A stretch of DNA of 64,000 nt from Georgfuchsia sp049276455 (GCA_049276455.1 JBASWL010000271.1:1-64000); one strand, 5' to 3'; positions 26,451 through 34,049 are shown, counted from the first letter of the stretch. Program-made: numbers and translations. Notes: a model not told the origin generated them from the sequence alone.

Positions 26451-27446
26451 ATGACAAAAGAGTTTCTCAGTCAGGATGAAGTCGATGCCCTGCTCAATGG
26501 TGTTAACGGCGACGCTGACGAAGAGCCGCAGGAAGCAGACGAAAGCGGCATCAGAACCTACAATCTGGCTACCCAGGAGCGCATCGTGCGTGGGCGCATG
26601 GCCACGCTGGAGCTCATTAATGAACGTTTCGCCCGGCATTTTCGGATCGCCCTGTTTAACTTGTTGCGGCGTACCGCCGAAGTCAGTGTTGGACCGGTGC
26701 GGATTCTGAAATACAGCGAATTCGTCCGCAATCTGGTGGTGCCGACAAATCTGAACATGGTGCAGATCAAACCGCTCAGGGGAACGGCGCTATTCATTTT
26801 CGATCCCACTCTGGTGTTTCTGGTGGTGGACAACATGTTCGGCGGCGATGGCCGCTTTCACAACCGGATCGAAGGCCGTGAATTCACCCAGACCGAACTG
26901 CGCATCATCCAGCGCCTGCTGCAGGTGGTGTTTGAAAATCTGGCGAAGTCCTGGCAGGCTGTCTATCCGGTCGAGTTCGAATATCTGCGCTCGGAAATGA
27001 ACACCACCTTCGCCAATATTGCCACGCCCAACGAGGTGGTACTCGCCTATACATTCACGATTGAACTGGGCTGCGTGAGCGGCGAGTTTCATATTTGTCT
27101 GCCTTACGCAATGATAGAACCCATCCGCGATCTTCTATCGAGCAGCCTGCAAGGCGACCACATGGAAGCCGACAAGCGCTGGGTCAAACTGCTCTCACGC
27201 GAAGTGCAGACGGCAGAGGTCCAACTGGTGGCCAATCTGGGCAATGGCGCCCTGACCCTCAAACAGATCCTGGGCCTGAAAACCGGAGACTTTGTGGCAA
27301 TTGACGTTCCCGAAACCATACATGCCAGTGTGGACGGCGTGCCGGTAATGGAATGCCGCTATGGTGCATGCAACGGTCAATACGCGCTCAAAGTCCAAAA
27401 AATGATTGATCACCGCACTGATGATTTTCAGGAAGAGGCAGCGTGA
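26451..27446 (+). CDS. fliM: Flagellar motor switch protein FliM
   Basis: A 331-residue C-ring protein. It has the N-terminal CheY-P binding peptide (FLSQDEVDALLNGV), the CheC-like middle domain (IVRGRMATLELINERFARHFR, GGDGRFHNRIEGREFTQTE) and the C-terminal SpoA domain (LLSREVQTAEVQLVANLGNGALTLKQI). It starts 12 bp after fliL. It receives the signal from the CheY encoded at 56767-57165. Confidence 0.97.
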   Translation: MTKEFLSQDEVDALLNGVNGDADEEPQEADESGIRTYNLATQERIVRGRMATLELINERFARHFRIALFNLLRRTAEVSVGPVRILKYSEFVRNLVVPTNLNMVQIKPLRGTALFIFDPTLVFLVVDNMFGGDGRFHNRIEGREFTQTELRIIQRLLQVVFENLAKSWQAVYPVEFEYLRSEMNTTFANIATPNEVVLAYTFTIELGCVSGEFHICLPYAMIEPIRDLLSSSLQGDHMEADKRWVKLLSREVQTAEVQLVANLGNGALTLKQILGLKTGDFVAIDVPETIHASVDGVPVMECRYGACNGQYALKVQKMIDHRTDDFQEEAA

Positions 27447-27516
27447 AGCCCGGATTCGCCACTGCCATCACTTCAATCACGCACACTCTTGTTACAAGTT
27501 CAAGAAGGAGTAAATC

Positions 27517-27921
27517 ATGTCCGAAGTACTGATGAAAGAAGCACCTGAAGCAGATGAATGGGCTTCTGCCATGGCGGAACAAAGTGGCGTAGAAGCTGCC
27601 GGGAAAGCCAGCGTGTTCGAGCAATTCGGTCCATCCGAGGTCAAACCGGAAAGCATCAAGGATCTCGACATGATTCTGGATATCCCGGTACAACTCACAG
27701 TCGAGCTGGGACGTACCAAGATCGCCATCAAGAACCTGCTTCAGTTGGCGCAGGGATCGGTAGTGGAACTGGACGGTCTGGCCGGCGAACCGATGGACGT
27801 ACTGGTCAATGGCTGCCTGATCGCACAGGGCGAAGTGGTCGTGGTGAACGACAAGTTCGGCATCCGGCTGACTGACATCATCACGCCTTCCGAGCGCATC
27901 CAGAAACTCAAGAAATGGTAA
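27517..27921 (+). CDS. fliN: Flagellar motor switch protein FliN
   Basis: A 134-residue C-ring subunit. A variable acidic N-terminus is followed by the SpoA domain (DLDMILDIPVQLTVELGRTKIAIKNLLQL, GEPMDVLVNGCLIAQGEVVVVNDKFGIRLTDI). AGAAGGAG precedes the ATG. Its stop overlaps the fliO start by 7 bp. Confidence 0.97.
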   Translation: MSEVLMKEAPEADEWASAMAEQSGVEAAGKASVFEQFGPSEVKPESIKDLDMILDIPVQLTVELGRTKIAIKNLLQLAQGSVVELDGLAGEPMDVLVNGCLIAQGEVVVVNDKFGIRLTDIITPSERIQKLKKW

Positions 27922-28361
27922 ACACCAGACAGCCAGTGCTGGCAGGTCTGTCCATGCTTGCGTGGAACGCATGCGCCGAGATGACGCGCCCGGCAGCAAC
28001 ACCGCCAGCGCCCATTGTTTCCGCCGGCAGCCTGCTTCAGGTCGGCGCGGCCCTGATGCTGGTACTGATAGTGGTCGCCGCAGTGGCCTGGCTGATGAAG
28101 CGCCTGAATCCAAATCAGACCACTTCCGGCGGCGCCATTCGCGTAGTGGGCGCCACCGCAGTTGGCCAGCGCGAACGAGTGGTGCTGGTCGAAGTCGACG
28201 CGACCTGGCTGGTAATCGGCGTTGCGCCGGGCCATGTCACCGCCCTGCACTCCATGGCAAAACCGGCATTGCCAATAACCACCGCTCCGAACCGGTCTTC
28301 GACCGACAACAAGTTTGCCGGCTGGCTCAAACAAACCCTTGAGCACAGGCGCAATGCGTAA
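27915..28361 (+). CDS. fliO: Flagellar export assembly factor FliO
   Basis: A 148-residue membrane protein. One transmembrane segment at about 40-60 (LLQVGAALMLVLIVVAAVAWLM) is followed by a cytoplasmic domain with IRVVGATAVGQRERVVLVEVDATWLVIGVAPG, the FliO signature. FliO assists assembly of the FliP/FliR export gate. It overlaps fliN by 7 bp and fliP by 8 bp. Confidence 0.93.
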   Translation: MVNTRQPVLAGLSMLAWNACAEMTRPAATPPAPIVSAGSLLQVGAALMLVLIVVAAVAWLMKRLNPNQTTSGGAIRVVGATAVGQRERVVLVEVDATWLVIGVAPGHVTALHSMAKPALPITTAPNRSSTDNKFAGWLKQTLEHRRNA

Positions 28362-29103
28362 ACTTGTTTTATTGCTTGGGCTGGCAATTGCGATGTTCGT
28401 GATCGAGCCGGCTTTCGCGGCATCGAGCGAATTCCCCGCACTGACTGTAGCGAAATCCGCCGGCAGCGGACAAACCTACAGCCTCAGCATCCAGACCCTG
28501 GCGCTGCTCACTGCACTGAGTTTTTTGCCGGCGGTGCTGCTGATGATGACCGGATTTACACGCATCATCATCGTGTTGTCGCTGTTGCGGCATGCGCTGG
28601 GCACGCAGACATCGCCACCCAATCAGGTGCTGATCGGGCTCTCCCTGTTTTTGACATTTTTTGTGATGTCGCCAACCATCGACAAGATCTACACCGAGGC
28701 CTACCAGCCCTTCTCGGAAAACCGCATCGGCATGAGCGAGGCGCTGGAGATCGGCAGCAAGCCGTTGCGGACATTCATGCTGCGCCAGACGCGCGAGCCG
28801 GATCTCGCCCTGTTCCTGCGCATTTCCAACACGCCTGACATCACCGACTCGCAACAGATTCCGATGCGGGTGCTGATCCCGGCCTATGCCACCAGCGAAC
28901 TGAAGACTGCATTCCAGATCGGCTTCGTCGTTTTCATTCCCTTCCTGATCATCGACATGGTCGTGGCCAGCGTGCTCATGTCCATGGGCATGATGATGCT
29001 CTCGCCGGTGATCATTTCCCTGCCCTTCAAGATCATGCTGTTCGTTCTGGTTGACGGCTGGAACCTGCTCATCGGCTCGCTGGTGCAAAGTTTCTTCGTA
29101 TGA
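28354..29103 (+). CDS. fliP: Flagellar export gate protein FliP
   Basis: A 249-residue protein beginning MRKLVLLLGLAIAMF with a cleavable signal peptide ending AFAASSEF, as in other FliP proteins. FliP hallmarks are present: LPAVLLMMTGFTRIIIVLSLLR, NQVLIGLSLFLTFFVM and PFLIIDMVVASVLMSMGMMM. The ATG at 28354 is chosen because it gives the signal peptide; an upstream in-frame ATG would add 13 unrelated residues. It is the core of the export gate. Confidence 0.96.
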   Translation: MRKLVLLLGLAIAMFVIEPAFAASSEFPALTVAKSAGSGQTYSLSIQTLALLTALSFLPAVLLMMTGFTRIIIVLSLLRHALGTQTSPPNQVLIGLSLFLTFFVMSPTIDKIYTEAYQPFSENRIGMSEALEIGSKPLRTFMLRQTREPDLALFLRISNTPDITDSQQIPMRVLIPAYATSELKTAFQIGFVVFIPFLIIDMVVASVLMSMGMMMLSPVIISLPFKIMLFVLVDGWNLLIGSLVQSFFV

Positions 29104-29369
29104 ATCCGGAAAGCATACATACGCTGATCCAGAACGGCCTTGAGATGACCATGCTGCTGGCCGCGCCATTGCTGCTCGCGGCACTGGCGACCGGACTCCT
29201 GATCAGCATATTCCAGGCCGCCACACAGATCAATGAAACTACCCTTTCGTTTATTCCCAAACTGTTGGCCATGGCCCTGGTGCTGATCGCTGCCGGTCCC
29301 TGGATGATCAACCTGATTGTGGACTACACGCGCCGGCTGTTTGAGGGAATACCGTGGATGATCGGCTAG
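29100..29369 (+). CDS. fliQ: Flagellar export gate protein FliQ
   Basis: An 89-residue protein with two transmembrane segments (TMLLAAPLLLAALATGLLIS and KLLAMALVLIAAGPWMINLI) and the family motif QAATQINETTLSFIPK. It overlaps the fliP stop by 4 bp. Confidence 0.97.
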   Translation: MNPESIHTLIQNGLEMTMLLAAPLLLAALATGLLISIFQAATQINETTLSFIPKLLAMALVLIAAGPWMINLIVDYTRRLFEGIPWMIG

Positions 29370-29401
29370 TGGGTTCAAATTGCACCATGAATCATTAACA
29401 A

Positions 29402-30184
29402 ATGATCACCCTCACCGAGGCCCAGCTCAATGTCTGGCTAAGCGGTCTTCTCTGGCCGCTGGCACGCATCCTGGCACTCATTGCGACAGTGCCGATACTC
29501 GGCAATAATGTGATCCCGGCACGTTTCAAGATTGCGCTCGGAGTGCTGATCACCTTGATCATCGCCCCCCTCGCCGCGCCGCCGCAGGGCGTGGAATTGT
29601 GGTCCAGTACCGGCATGGTGATACTGATCCAGCAAATTGCGATTGGAGTCGCCATGGGCTTCGCCATGCGTATCGTATTTGCCATGGTCGATCTCGCCGG
29701 CGACCTGATCGGCCTGCAAATGGGTTTGGGATTCGCCTCCTTCTTTGATCCGCAGAACGCCACGAACACCGCGTTGATTTCGCAATATCTCGGAATCCTG
29801 ATAACCCTGATTTTCCTGGGTACCAACTCGCACCTGCTGTTGATTGCCACACTGACGGAGAGCTTTCAGGTACTGCCGATTTCAGCCGACCCGCTTGGTT
29901 CTGCGCCGTGGCTGACCCTGGTGCAGTGGGGCGGCAAGACGTTTTCGATTGGACTCATGCTGGCACTACCGATACTTGCTGCACTGCTGATTACCAATCT
30001 TTCCCTGGGCATACTGACGCGGGCCGCGCCACAGCTCAACCTTTTCTCGGTCGGCTTTCCCGTAACGCTGATGTTGGGTTTTGCCGTGCTGTTTCTGGCA
30101 TTGCCGCAGATGAGTTCGGCATTGGAAAAACCGCTACAGCAAGGTATGGAAATGATGCTGACACTGGCACGAATCGCGCATTGA
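29402..30184 (+). CDS. fliR: Flagellar export gate protein FliR
   Basis: A 260-residue multispanning protein ending the fliF-R operon. It has the family features LWPLARILALIATVPILGNN, GVAMGFAMRIVFAMVDLAGDLIGLQMGLGFASFFDP and NLFSVGFPVTLMLGFAVLFL. The accessory island begins 65 bp after its stop on the opposite strand. Confidence 0.96.
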   Translation: MITLTEAQLNVWLSGLLWPLARILALIATVPILGNNVIPARFKIALGVLITLIIAPLAAPPQGVELWSSTGMVILIQQIAIGVAMGFAMRIVFAMVDLAGDLIGLQMGLGFASFFDPQNATNTALISQYLGILITLIFLGTNSHLLLIATLTESFQVLPISADPLGSAPWLTLVQWGGKTFSIGLMLALPILAALLITNLSLGILTRAAPQLNLFSVGFPVTLMLGFAVLFLALPQMSSALEKPLQQGMEMMLTLARIAH

Positions 30185-30249
30185 TTGGGCGGGAGGCGGC
30201 AGTAAACAACAGGGAAATAAGGGACACCCATTAGCCATGGGAGTTATGG

Positions 30250-31533
30250 TCAAGATACCTTCCCGCAGCAATGCTTGTATTTCTTCCCGCTCCCACATGA
30301 GCACTGAGAATTCCTGTCTCGGCCCTTAATAACAGGCGCTCGAATCACTGGGGTGTTGGCAAGGACTGCTTTCGCCTGACGCATGAAGAGGCGGGGCGAG
30401 CGGACTGGAAACCACTTGCTCAGCAGAAATGCGTCAGCTGCGGCAGCGACAGCTCCTGATATTGGTTCGATTGCTCCCCAAGCAGTAGTGGCGGCAAAGC
30501 GCATTGCCTTCACCGGAAGTTTCTCAACTAGGCTGGGGCTTCCAATTGTCTCGATATACCTAGCCACGGTCTCGGACGCCGTTTCATTTGCGGCACCTGT
30601 TCCAAGCCAGTCTCGTAGCGCCTGCGTATGCTTTGAGGTACGAAGGTCAAGGATCTGGGATGGGGAAATTTGCTTTGTGGCGAACGCAGCTCCAAGTTCC
30701 GGCACGCCGTTAACCTTCTGCAACTGAGCGAAGGCTTGTCTGCCATGCGGTGAGTACCCGATACGCTGCCCTTTGGCTTGGAGGACGGACAACGTGGAGG
30801 CATCTCCAGTAATCTCGGAAGCCGCCGTATGGCCGCCCAGACTAAGGAGGAAGTTTTCAAAAACCACTCGCAAAACTGCCCGAATTTCTGGTGGGTCGTT
30901 TCGCTCAGCGGGCACATGTGGGTTGAAAATCGTAACGGTATCCGGCTTGCTACCAAACAGGTTGTCGATTGAGCGTCCGGAGTTGCGAAGAGACAAGAAT
31001 TCGCGGAGATACGCGCTATCACGGATGTCTGCGTAGGCTTCCTCTTTGACTCCAGAAAGCATTACCTCGGTAGGCAGAACAGTGATGTTGTCAAGAAGCA
31101 GGTTCTTAATCGAGGTTCGGCGGTCGTTGGTCGAAGGTGGATTTGTCGCAATAAGCGCGTCGTCAATCGCTTCGTCGAGTTGCTTGAAATGACTTGTCGC
31201 CAGATTGGGGAAACTCTTTGGAAGGGTCGGGTTATCTCCGGCTTTGTAGAAGATAACGCCGCCAGTGCCAACATACCCAAACCACTGGTCAAACCTAGCA
31301 AGTACGATTGCTTTTGTTCGTATCAGCTCGTCGAAGACATCCTCGCCGAGCATCAGGCGCAACACTGGCAGAATTTGAAGATTGCCGGTAGGAATGACTA
31401 TCTGGTCATAGAGAAGGATGTAATCCGCAAGTCGCGCCCAGTATTCTGGAGACGCGATCATCATCTCCGAAGGCCATTCTTGATTTTTGATCATCGGCCA
31501 GATGCCAAGATCAGTAGCAAGCACTCGTCTCAT
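30250..31533 (-). CDS. Unknown 427-residue protein with C-terminal SEC-C zinc motif
   Basis: The only recognised domain is the last 20 residues, CSCGSGKKYKHCCG, a SEC-C metal-binding motif that many unrelated proteins append at the C-terminus for zinc or nucleic-acid contact. The rest (MRRVLATDLGIWPM, LLYDQIVIPTGNLQIL, a possible hydrophobic helix near ISGAVAAAADAFLLS) matches no family I know. It starts 26 bp beyond attC site 1 on the same strand as the two-gene cassette, so it probably entered as the next cassette. No attC was found after its stop. An antiviral or stress role is speculation from context. Confidence 0.7.
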   Translation of the reverse strand: MRRVLATDLGIWPMIKNQEWPSEMMIASPEYWARLADYILLYDQIVIPTGNLQILPVLRLMLGEDVFDELIRTKAIVLARFDQWFGYVGTGGVIFYKAGDNPTLPKSFPNLATSHFKQLDEAIDDALIATNPPSTNDRRTSIKNLLLDNITVLPTEVMLSGVKEEAYADIRDSAYLREFLSLRNSGRSIDNLFGSKPDTVTIFNPHVPAERNDPPEIRAVLRVVFENFLLSLGGHTAASEITGDASTLSVLQAKGQRIGYSPHGRQAFAQLQKVNGVPELGAAFATKQISPSQILDLRTSKHTQALRDWLGTGAANETASETVARYIETIGSPSLVEKLPVKAMRFAATTAWGAIEPISGAVAAAADAFLLSKWFPVRSPRLFMRQAKAVLANTPVIRAPVIKGRDRNSQCSCGSGKKYKHCCGKVS

Positions 31534-31558
31534 AAGTACGTGGCGGTGTTTCTATGTG

Positions 31559-31627
31559 GCATAACGTCTGAATTCACCGGCCTTGCGCGGCTTTATGCGC
31601 AAGATCCGGTGGAATGATGGGTTGGGC
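31559..31627 (-). other. Integron attC site 1 (69 bp)
   Basis: Read on the minus strand it begins GCCCAAC (R'' box, RYYYAAC) and ends GTTATGC (R' box, GTTRRRY with one mismatch). Between these are complementary arms ATTCCACCGG and CCGGTGAATT with an extrahelical base. An inner hairpin CTTGCGC / GCGCAAG surrounds ATAAAGC. Size, symmetry and boxes are those of a folded attC. The upstream gene ends inside it, as is common for integron cassettes. Confidence 0.8.
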
Positions 31628-32386
31628 GGCCAGCAGCAACGTTTCCTCGACGTACTTGGCGCCTTTAGGAGAAAGCGTAACGCTGTCGACTGCCCTGTCC
31701 CATTCGACGAAACGATCACTGTGAAGTTTGGATAGCACCTTGGACTTGAAAACGCCAGGGTTGGAGTATTCGATCCAAGCCACGAGATCTTCGGTTAGCA
31801 CAGTGCCTTCTTGGGCAGAATACAGAAGTAGTAGGGCTTGGTCTTTCGCAATTAGACCGTCTCTCAATACGCGTCGTTTTCCTGCTACTTCCCAAACGTC
31901 AGGAAGCTGGCGAATGGCCAGCGCGTCCACGATGTCTTGTGCTTCTTCGAGCGAGAAATGGTGGTGAATTCGAATGAGTTCGCAAACGATCCAATCAGCG
32001 GTTCTACCAATCAATGCAGCGTCGATCGCATTTGGGTCAACGTCTCCGCCGATGTGACCAATACCTCGTGTGTTTCGCATTGTGTAGAGAAACACCAGCG
32101 CGCGGGGTAGGACTACCTTCTCAGAATCGGTGATTGTCGTAGCAGTCGAACTGGAAACAATTCGCCGGCACTCGTCGGCAAAGTTGGCAATCTTCTTCCC
32201 GAAAGGTGTGTGTTGGCCGAAAGCGCGTTCTTGGAGCAAGCGTATCCCGGCCTCGCAGAGCTTCCCGGCGCTGAGGCCGGCTGCGTCATGTCTTGATTCT
32301 GAAAGATGAGTCTTCAATTCCAAATAGGATGAGACTATATGCTTTCGGATTGCGGCTGGAATCCCGTTCAGTGCCTGGTTTAGCAT
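31574..32386 (-). CDS. Putative HEPN-type protein with C-terminal winged-helix-like region, cassette gene 2
   Basis: A 270-residue protein of unknown family. Near residue 105 it has RNTRGIGH, fitting the R-N-x(4-6)-H catalytic motif of HEPN ribonucleases, in a helical setting (LVFLYTMRNTRGIGHIGGDVDPN). After about 175 there is a likely winged helix (LTEDLVAWIEYSNPGVFKSKVLSKL, VTLSPKGAKYVE). HEPN proteins are frequent in abortive-infection and toxin systems. It starts 5 bp after the stop of the smaller upstream gene, and its last 18 codons lie in attC site 1. The fold is inferred from motif and helicity alone. Confidence 0.65.
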   Translation of the reverse strand: MLNQALNGIPAAIRKHIVSSYLELKTHLSESRHDAAGLSAGKLCEAGIRLLQERAFGQHTPFGKKIANFADECRRIVSSSTATTITDSEKVVLPRALVFLYTMRNTRGIGHIGGDVDPNAIDAALIGRTADWIVCELIRIHHHFSLEEAQDIVDALAIRQLPDVWEVAGKRRVLRDGLIAKDQALLLLYSAQEGTVLTEDLVAWIEYSNPGVFKSKVLSKLHSDRFVEWDRAVDSVTLSPKGAKYVEETLLLAAQPIIPPDLAHKAAQGR

Positions 32387-32391
32387 TACTG

Positions 32392-32862
32392 TCAGGCGTT
32401 CGTGTAGACGTATTGGTTATCGGAATTCTTGGCGCGCGATAGCTGACGATCCCGAACCATTCTGACGAGTTTCCCTGATATTTCATTTGGCTTGATTCGA
32501 CGAGCTAAATTGACTTCGCAGTGTGCGCAGATATCCCCGATGGAGCGTGGTTGTTTGAAATAGCCTTCCTCGAGAATCTTTACCAACGTAGCGACTGCCC
32601 CGTTACCACTCGATGCTCTCTTTTTGGTGCTTGCCCCATCATCAGCCTTCGGGGACGGCTTGGTGCGCACCTTGCGCTTCGACTTCGTTGTCTTCGCTGG
32701 AGGATCAATTTCTTGCCTTGGTGCCGCCGCACCCTGAGCGAAACCGACGCCGGCAAATATGAGTTCGACAAGACGGAGTTGAACTGCCTCGGACTTGAAC
32801 TTGTTGATAATCTCGGCCAACTCGGTCAGATGCGTTTTTGTGGTTTCAAAGTCTTTGAACAC
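32392..32862 (-). CDS. Unknown 156-residue basic-linker/winged-helix-like protein, cassette gene 1
   Basis: Starts with GTG after AGGAG. It has three parts. An N-terminal helical segment of about 45 residues (TTKTHLTELAEIINKFKSEAVQLRLVEL) comes first. A Lys/Arg/Pro-rich linker (about 50-85) follows. The C-terminal domain (VATLVKILEEGYFKQPRSIGDI, ISGKLVRMVRDRQLSRAK, ending QYVYTN) resembles a winged helix. No catalytic motif is visible. It is the first gene of the cassette and co-transcribed with the HEPN-like gene; an antitoxin, adaptor or DNA-binding role is possible but unproven. Confidence 0.65.
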   Translation of the reverse strand: MFKDFETTKTHLTELAEIINKFKSEAVQLRLVELIFAGVGFAQGAAAPRQEIDPPAKTTKSKRKVRTKPSPKADDGASTKKRASSGNGAVATLVKILEEGYFKQPRSIGDICAHCEVNLARRIKPNEISGKLVRMVRDRQLSRAKNSDNQYVYTNA

Positions 32863-32891
32863 TTCATGCTCCTTTCAATAATGGATAGGAC

Positions 32892-32937
32892 GCCCAACGT
32901 CTGAATTCACCGGCGCTGCGCGGCTTTATCGCGCAGC
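32892..32937 (-). other. Integron attC site 2, conserved right half
   Basis: On the minus strand it ends with a perfect GTTGGGC (GTTRRRY) preceded by CCGGTGAATTCAGAC and the inner hairpin GCTGCGCG / CGCGCAGC around ATAAAGC. These correspond nearly base for base to attC site 1. The expected left arm with RYYYAAC is not recognisable at higher coordinates (GCCCCCA at best), so this site looks degenerate. Cassette boundary would be within GTTGGGC at 32892-32898. Confidence 0.65.
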
Positions 32938-33185
32938 ATCCCGTCCTCTAGATTGCCAGAATACGCGATGGGGGCGTAAGGAGCAGGACTTCGCTCCGTG
33001 ATCTTCAATGCCACGCGCTGAGAAACTGGCGTTAGTGAAAAACGATATCCGGCGTGTGGTTTGAAATGGACGATATAGATGTAGTAGCCGTGCTTTGTGG
33101 CCGCCTCCTTGAGTGCATTAATTCGATCCAGCGCCGTAGGTGACGCCTCGTATTGCAGCCACGCCGATATTATTAAGTTTTTCAT
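32907..33185 (-). CDS. Unknown 92-residue protein, probably a further cassette gene with 5' end replaced by the repeat
   Basis: Reads MKNLIISAWLQYEASPTALD, then HGYYIYIVHFKPHAGYRFSL, and ends in the hairpin of attC site 2 (LRDKAAQRR, echoing DLAHKAAQGR of the neighbouring cassette). No family was recognised. The first five codons, including the ATG, lie inside copy B of the 147-bp repeat, so the native start may have been lost. It is small, on the same strand as the other cassette genes, and could be a pseudogene. Confidence 0.45.
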   Translation of the reverse strand: MKNLIISAWLQYEASPTALDRINALKEAATKHGYYIYIVHFKPHAGYRFSLTPVSQRVALKITERSPAPYAPIAYSGNLEDGMLRDKAAQRR

Positions 33186-33317
33186 AAAACAGGACATGTT
33201 GCGCCATGCCAACTTGATCAAAGACCTCGCTTCCCAAGCCTGTCATTGTGAGCCACGGGCCTATGGCCCTCGCGATGACATTTTCCATGTTTGTCTCGAT
33301 TTAAGGAATTATCAATA
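33171..33317. repeat. 147-bp dispersed repeat, copy B (inverted relative to copy A)
   Basis: Reverse complement of 2326-2472 with two differences seen. It contains the same palindromic core (about 33242-33280). It has disrupted local genes: the secreted-protein frame at 33480 terminates within it and the next ORF begins within it. No clear target duplication beyond a possible TA at the ends. Confidence 0.85.
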
Positions 33318-33480
33318 GGTCTGGTGAAAGGTAGGTTACGTCGGCCTCCATAAAGCCACCTCTGTACCTATACGTCCATTGGCGGTATGCAGACTCAATG
33401 TCGGCCATGGCCGGCTGAGACGCGAAAAGCACGGCAGCAACTGCGAAAGCTTGAAATACAGAAGAGATGAGGCGCTTCAT
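33301..33480 (-). pseudogene. Small exported protein gene truncated by the 147-bp repeat
   Basis: ATG at 33480 with an excellent AGGAGGT site. MKRLISSVFQAFAVAAVLF then SQPAMA is a classical signal peptide with AxA cleavage. About 30 mature residues follow (DIESAYRQWTYRYRGGFMEADVTY) before the frame runs into repeat copy B and stops at TAA inside it; the last five residues (LLIIP) are repeat-encoded. The original length and function are unknown. Confidence 0.6.
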
Positions 33481-33548
33481 CGGACCTCCTACATTACGTG
33501 TAAGCCAAGTGGTAAAGATGCCGAACGTAAAGTAGCCGTCATCAACAA

Positions 33549-33586
33549 ATGCCTGGATATGGCAATAACTATCCATATTTAGGCAT
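33549..33586. repeat. Inverted repeat, possible transcript end
   Basis: Arms ATGCCTGGATATGG (33549-33562) and CCATATTTAGGCAT (33573-33586) pair at 12 of 14 positions with a 10-base loop. It lies just after the stop of the minus-strand gene at 33591, so it may act as its terminator, although no T-run follows. Confidence 0.45.
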
Positions 33587-33590
33587 CTCA

Positions 33591-33959
33591 TCAGGCTTGA
33601 TCCCTTACGATGCGCTGGGACAAGCCAAGGGTTCTTACCTTGTATTTTTCCAAGCGCCAAAGCCTCGCGGCGGGGTCCCATGTCCCACCCGCTGCCTTGA
33701 CCTTGTTACGCAGTGCCGTCTCGCCATATGCGATGCGCACGCCTACCAGCGCGTTAGCTGCCATGGTGGCGATAGTGGCGATAGGTTGCGCATCGACAAC
33801 GAGTTCCACGGTTGTGTAGCGCTTGCCACGTGCGTCATCGATGCGGTACCGCACGCAGACCATATCCTTGCCGTATTGCGCCGCCAGTCTTTTGGCGCCG
33901 GCTTGCGATGGCGTCAGTTTTTTTGCGATGCGGACGGAAGCGATTTCCATTGATGGCAT
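33591..33959 (-). CDS. Conserved-looking hypothetical protein with AAGGTWDP motif
   Basis: A 122-residue protein (MPSMEIASVRIAKKLT, VCVRYRIDDARGKRYTTVELVV). It ends in VRIAYGETALRNKVKAAGGTWDPAARLWRLEK, a pattern seen in small proteins whose tail recalls the DUF5710-type ARWDP repeat. The assignment is not firm. The AAGGTG ribosome site is somewhat distant; upstream in-frame ATGs exist. It is divergent from the HD-GYP gene and lies at the edge of the island. It could be residual core genome or an accessory gene. Confidence 0.55.
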   Translation of the reverse strand: MPSMEIASVRIAKKLTPSQAGAKRLAAQYGKDMVCVRYRIDDARGKRYTTVELVVDAQPIATIATMAANALVGVRIAYGETALRNKVKAAGGTWDPAARLWRLEKYKVRTLGLSQRIVRDQA

Positions 33960-34016
33960 GACATCATCACCTTTGGCGAATGACGTGACAATAACAGCCA
34001 GGCGCTGAAGTGGCAA

Positions 34017-34049
34017 GAATTTCCTGTTCCAGGAATCAGGAATTTCCTG
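34017..34049. repeat. Short direct/inverted repeat cluster in divergent promoter region
   Basis: GAATTTCCTG occurs at 34017-34026 and again at 34040-34049, with an inverted CCAGGAAT between. It lies between the hypothetical gene and the divergent HD-GYP gene and could be an operator; no regulator is identified. Confidence 0.35.

Noticed and set aside
30185..30249. attC site after the SEC-C gene
   Set aside because: The region has a small CCCAT/ATGGG hairpin but no RYYYAAC/GTTRRRY boxes or paired arms.
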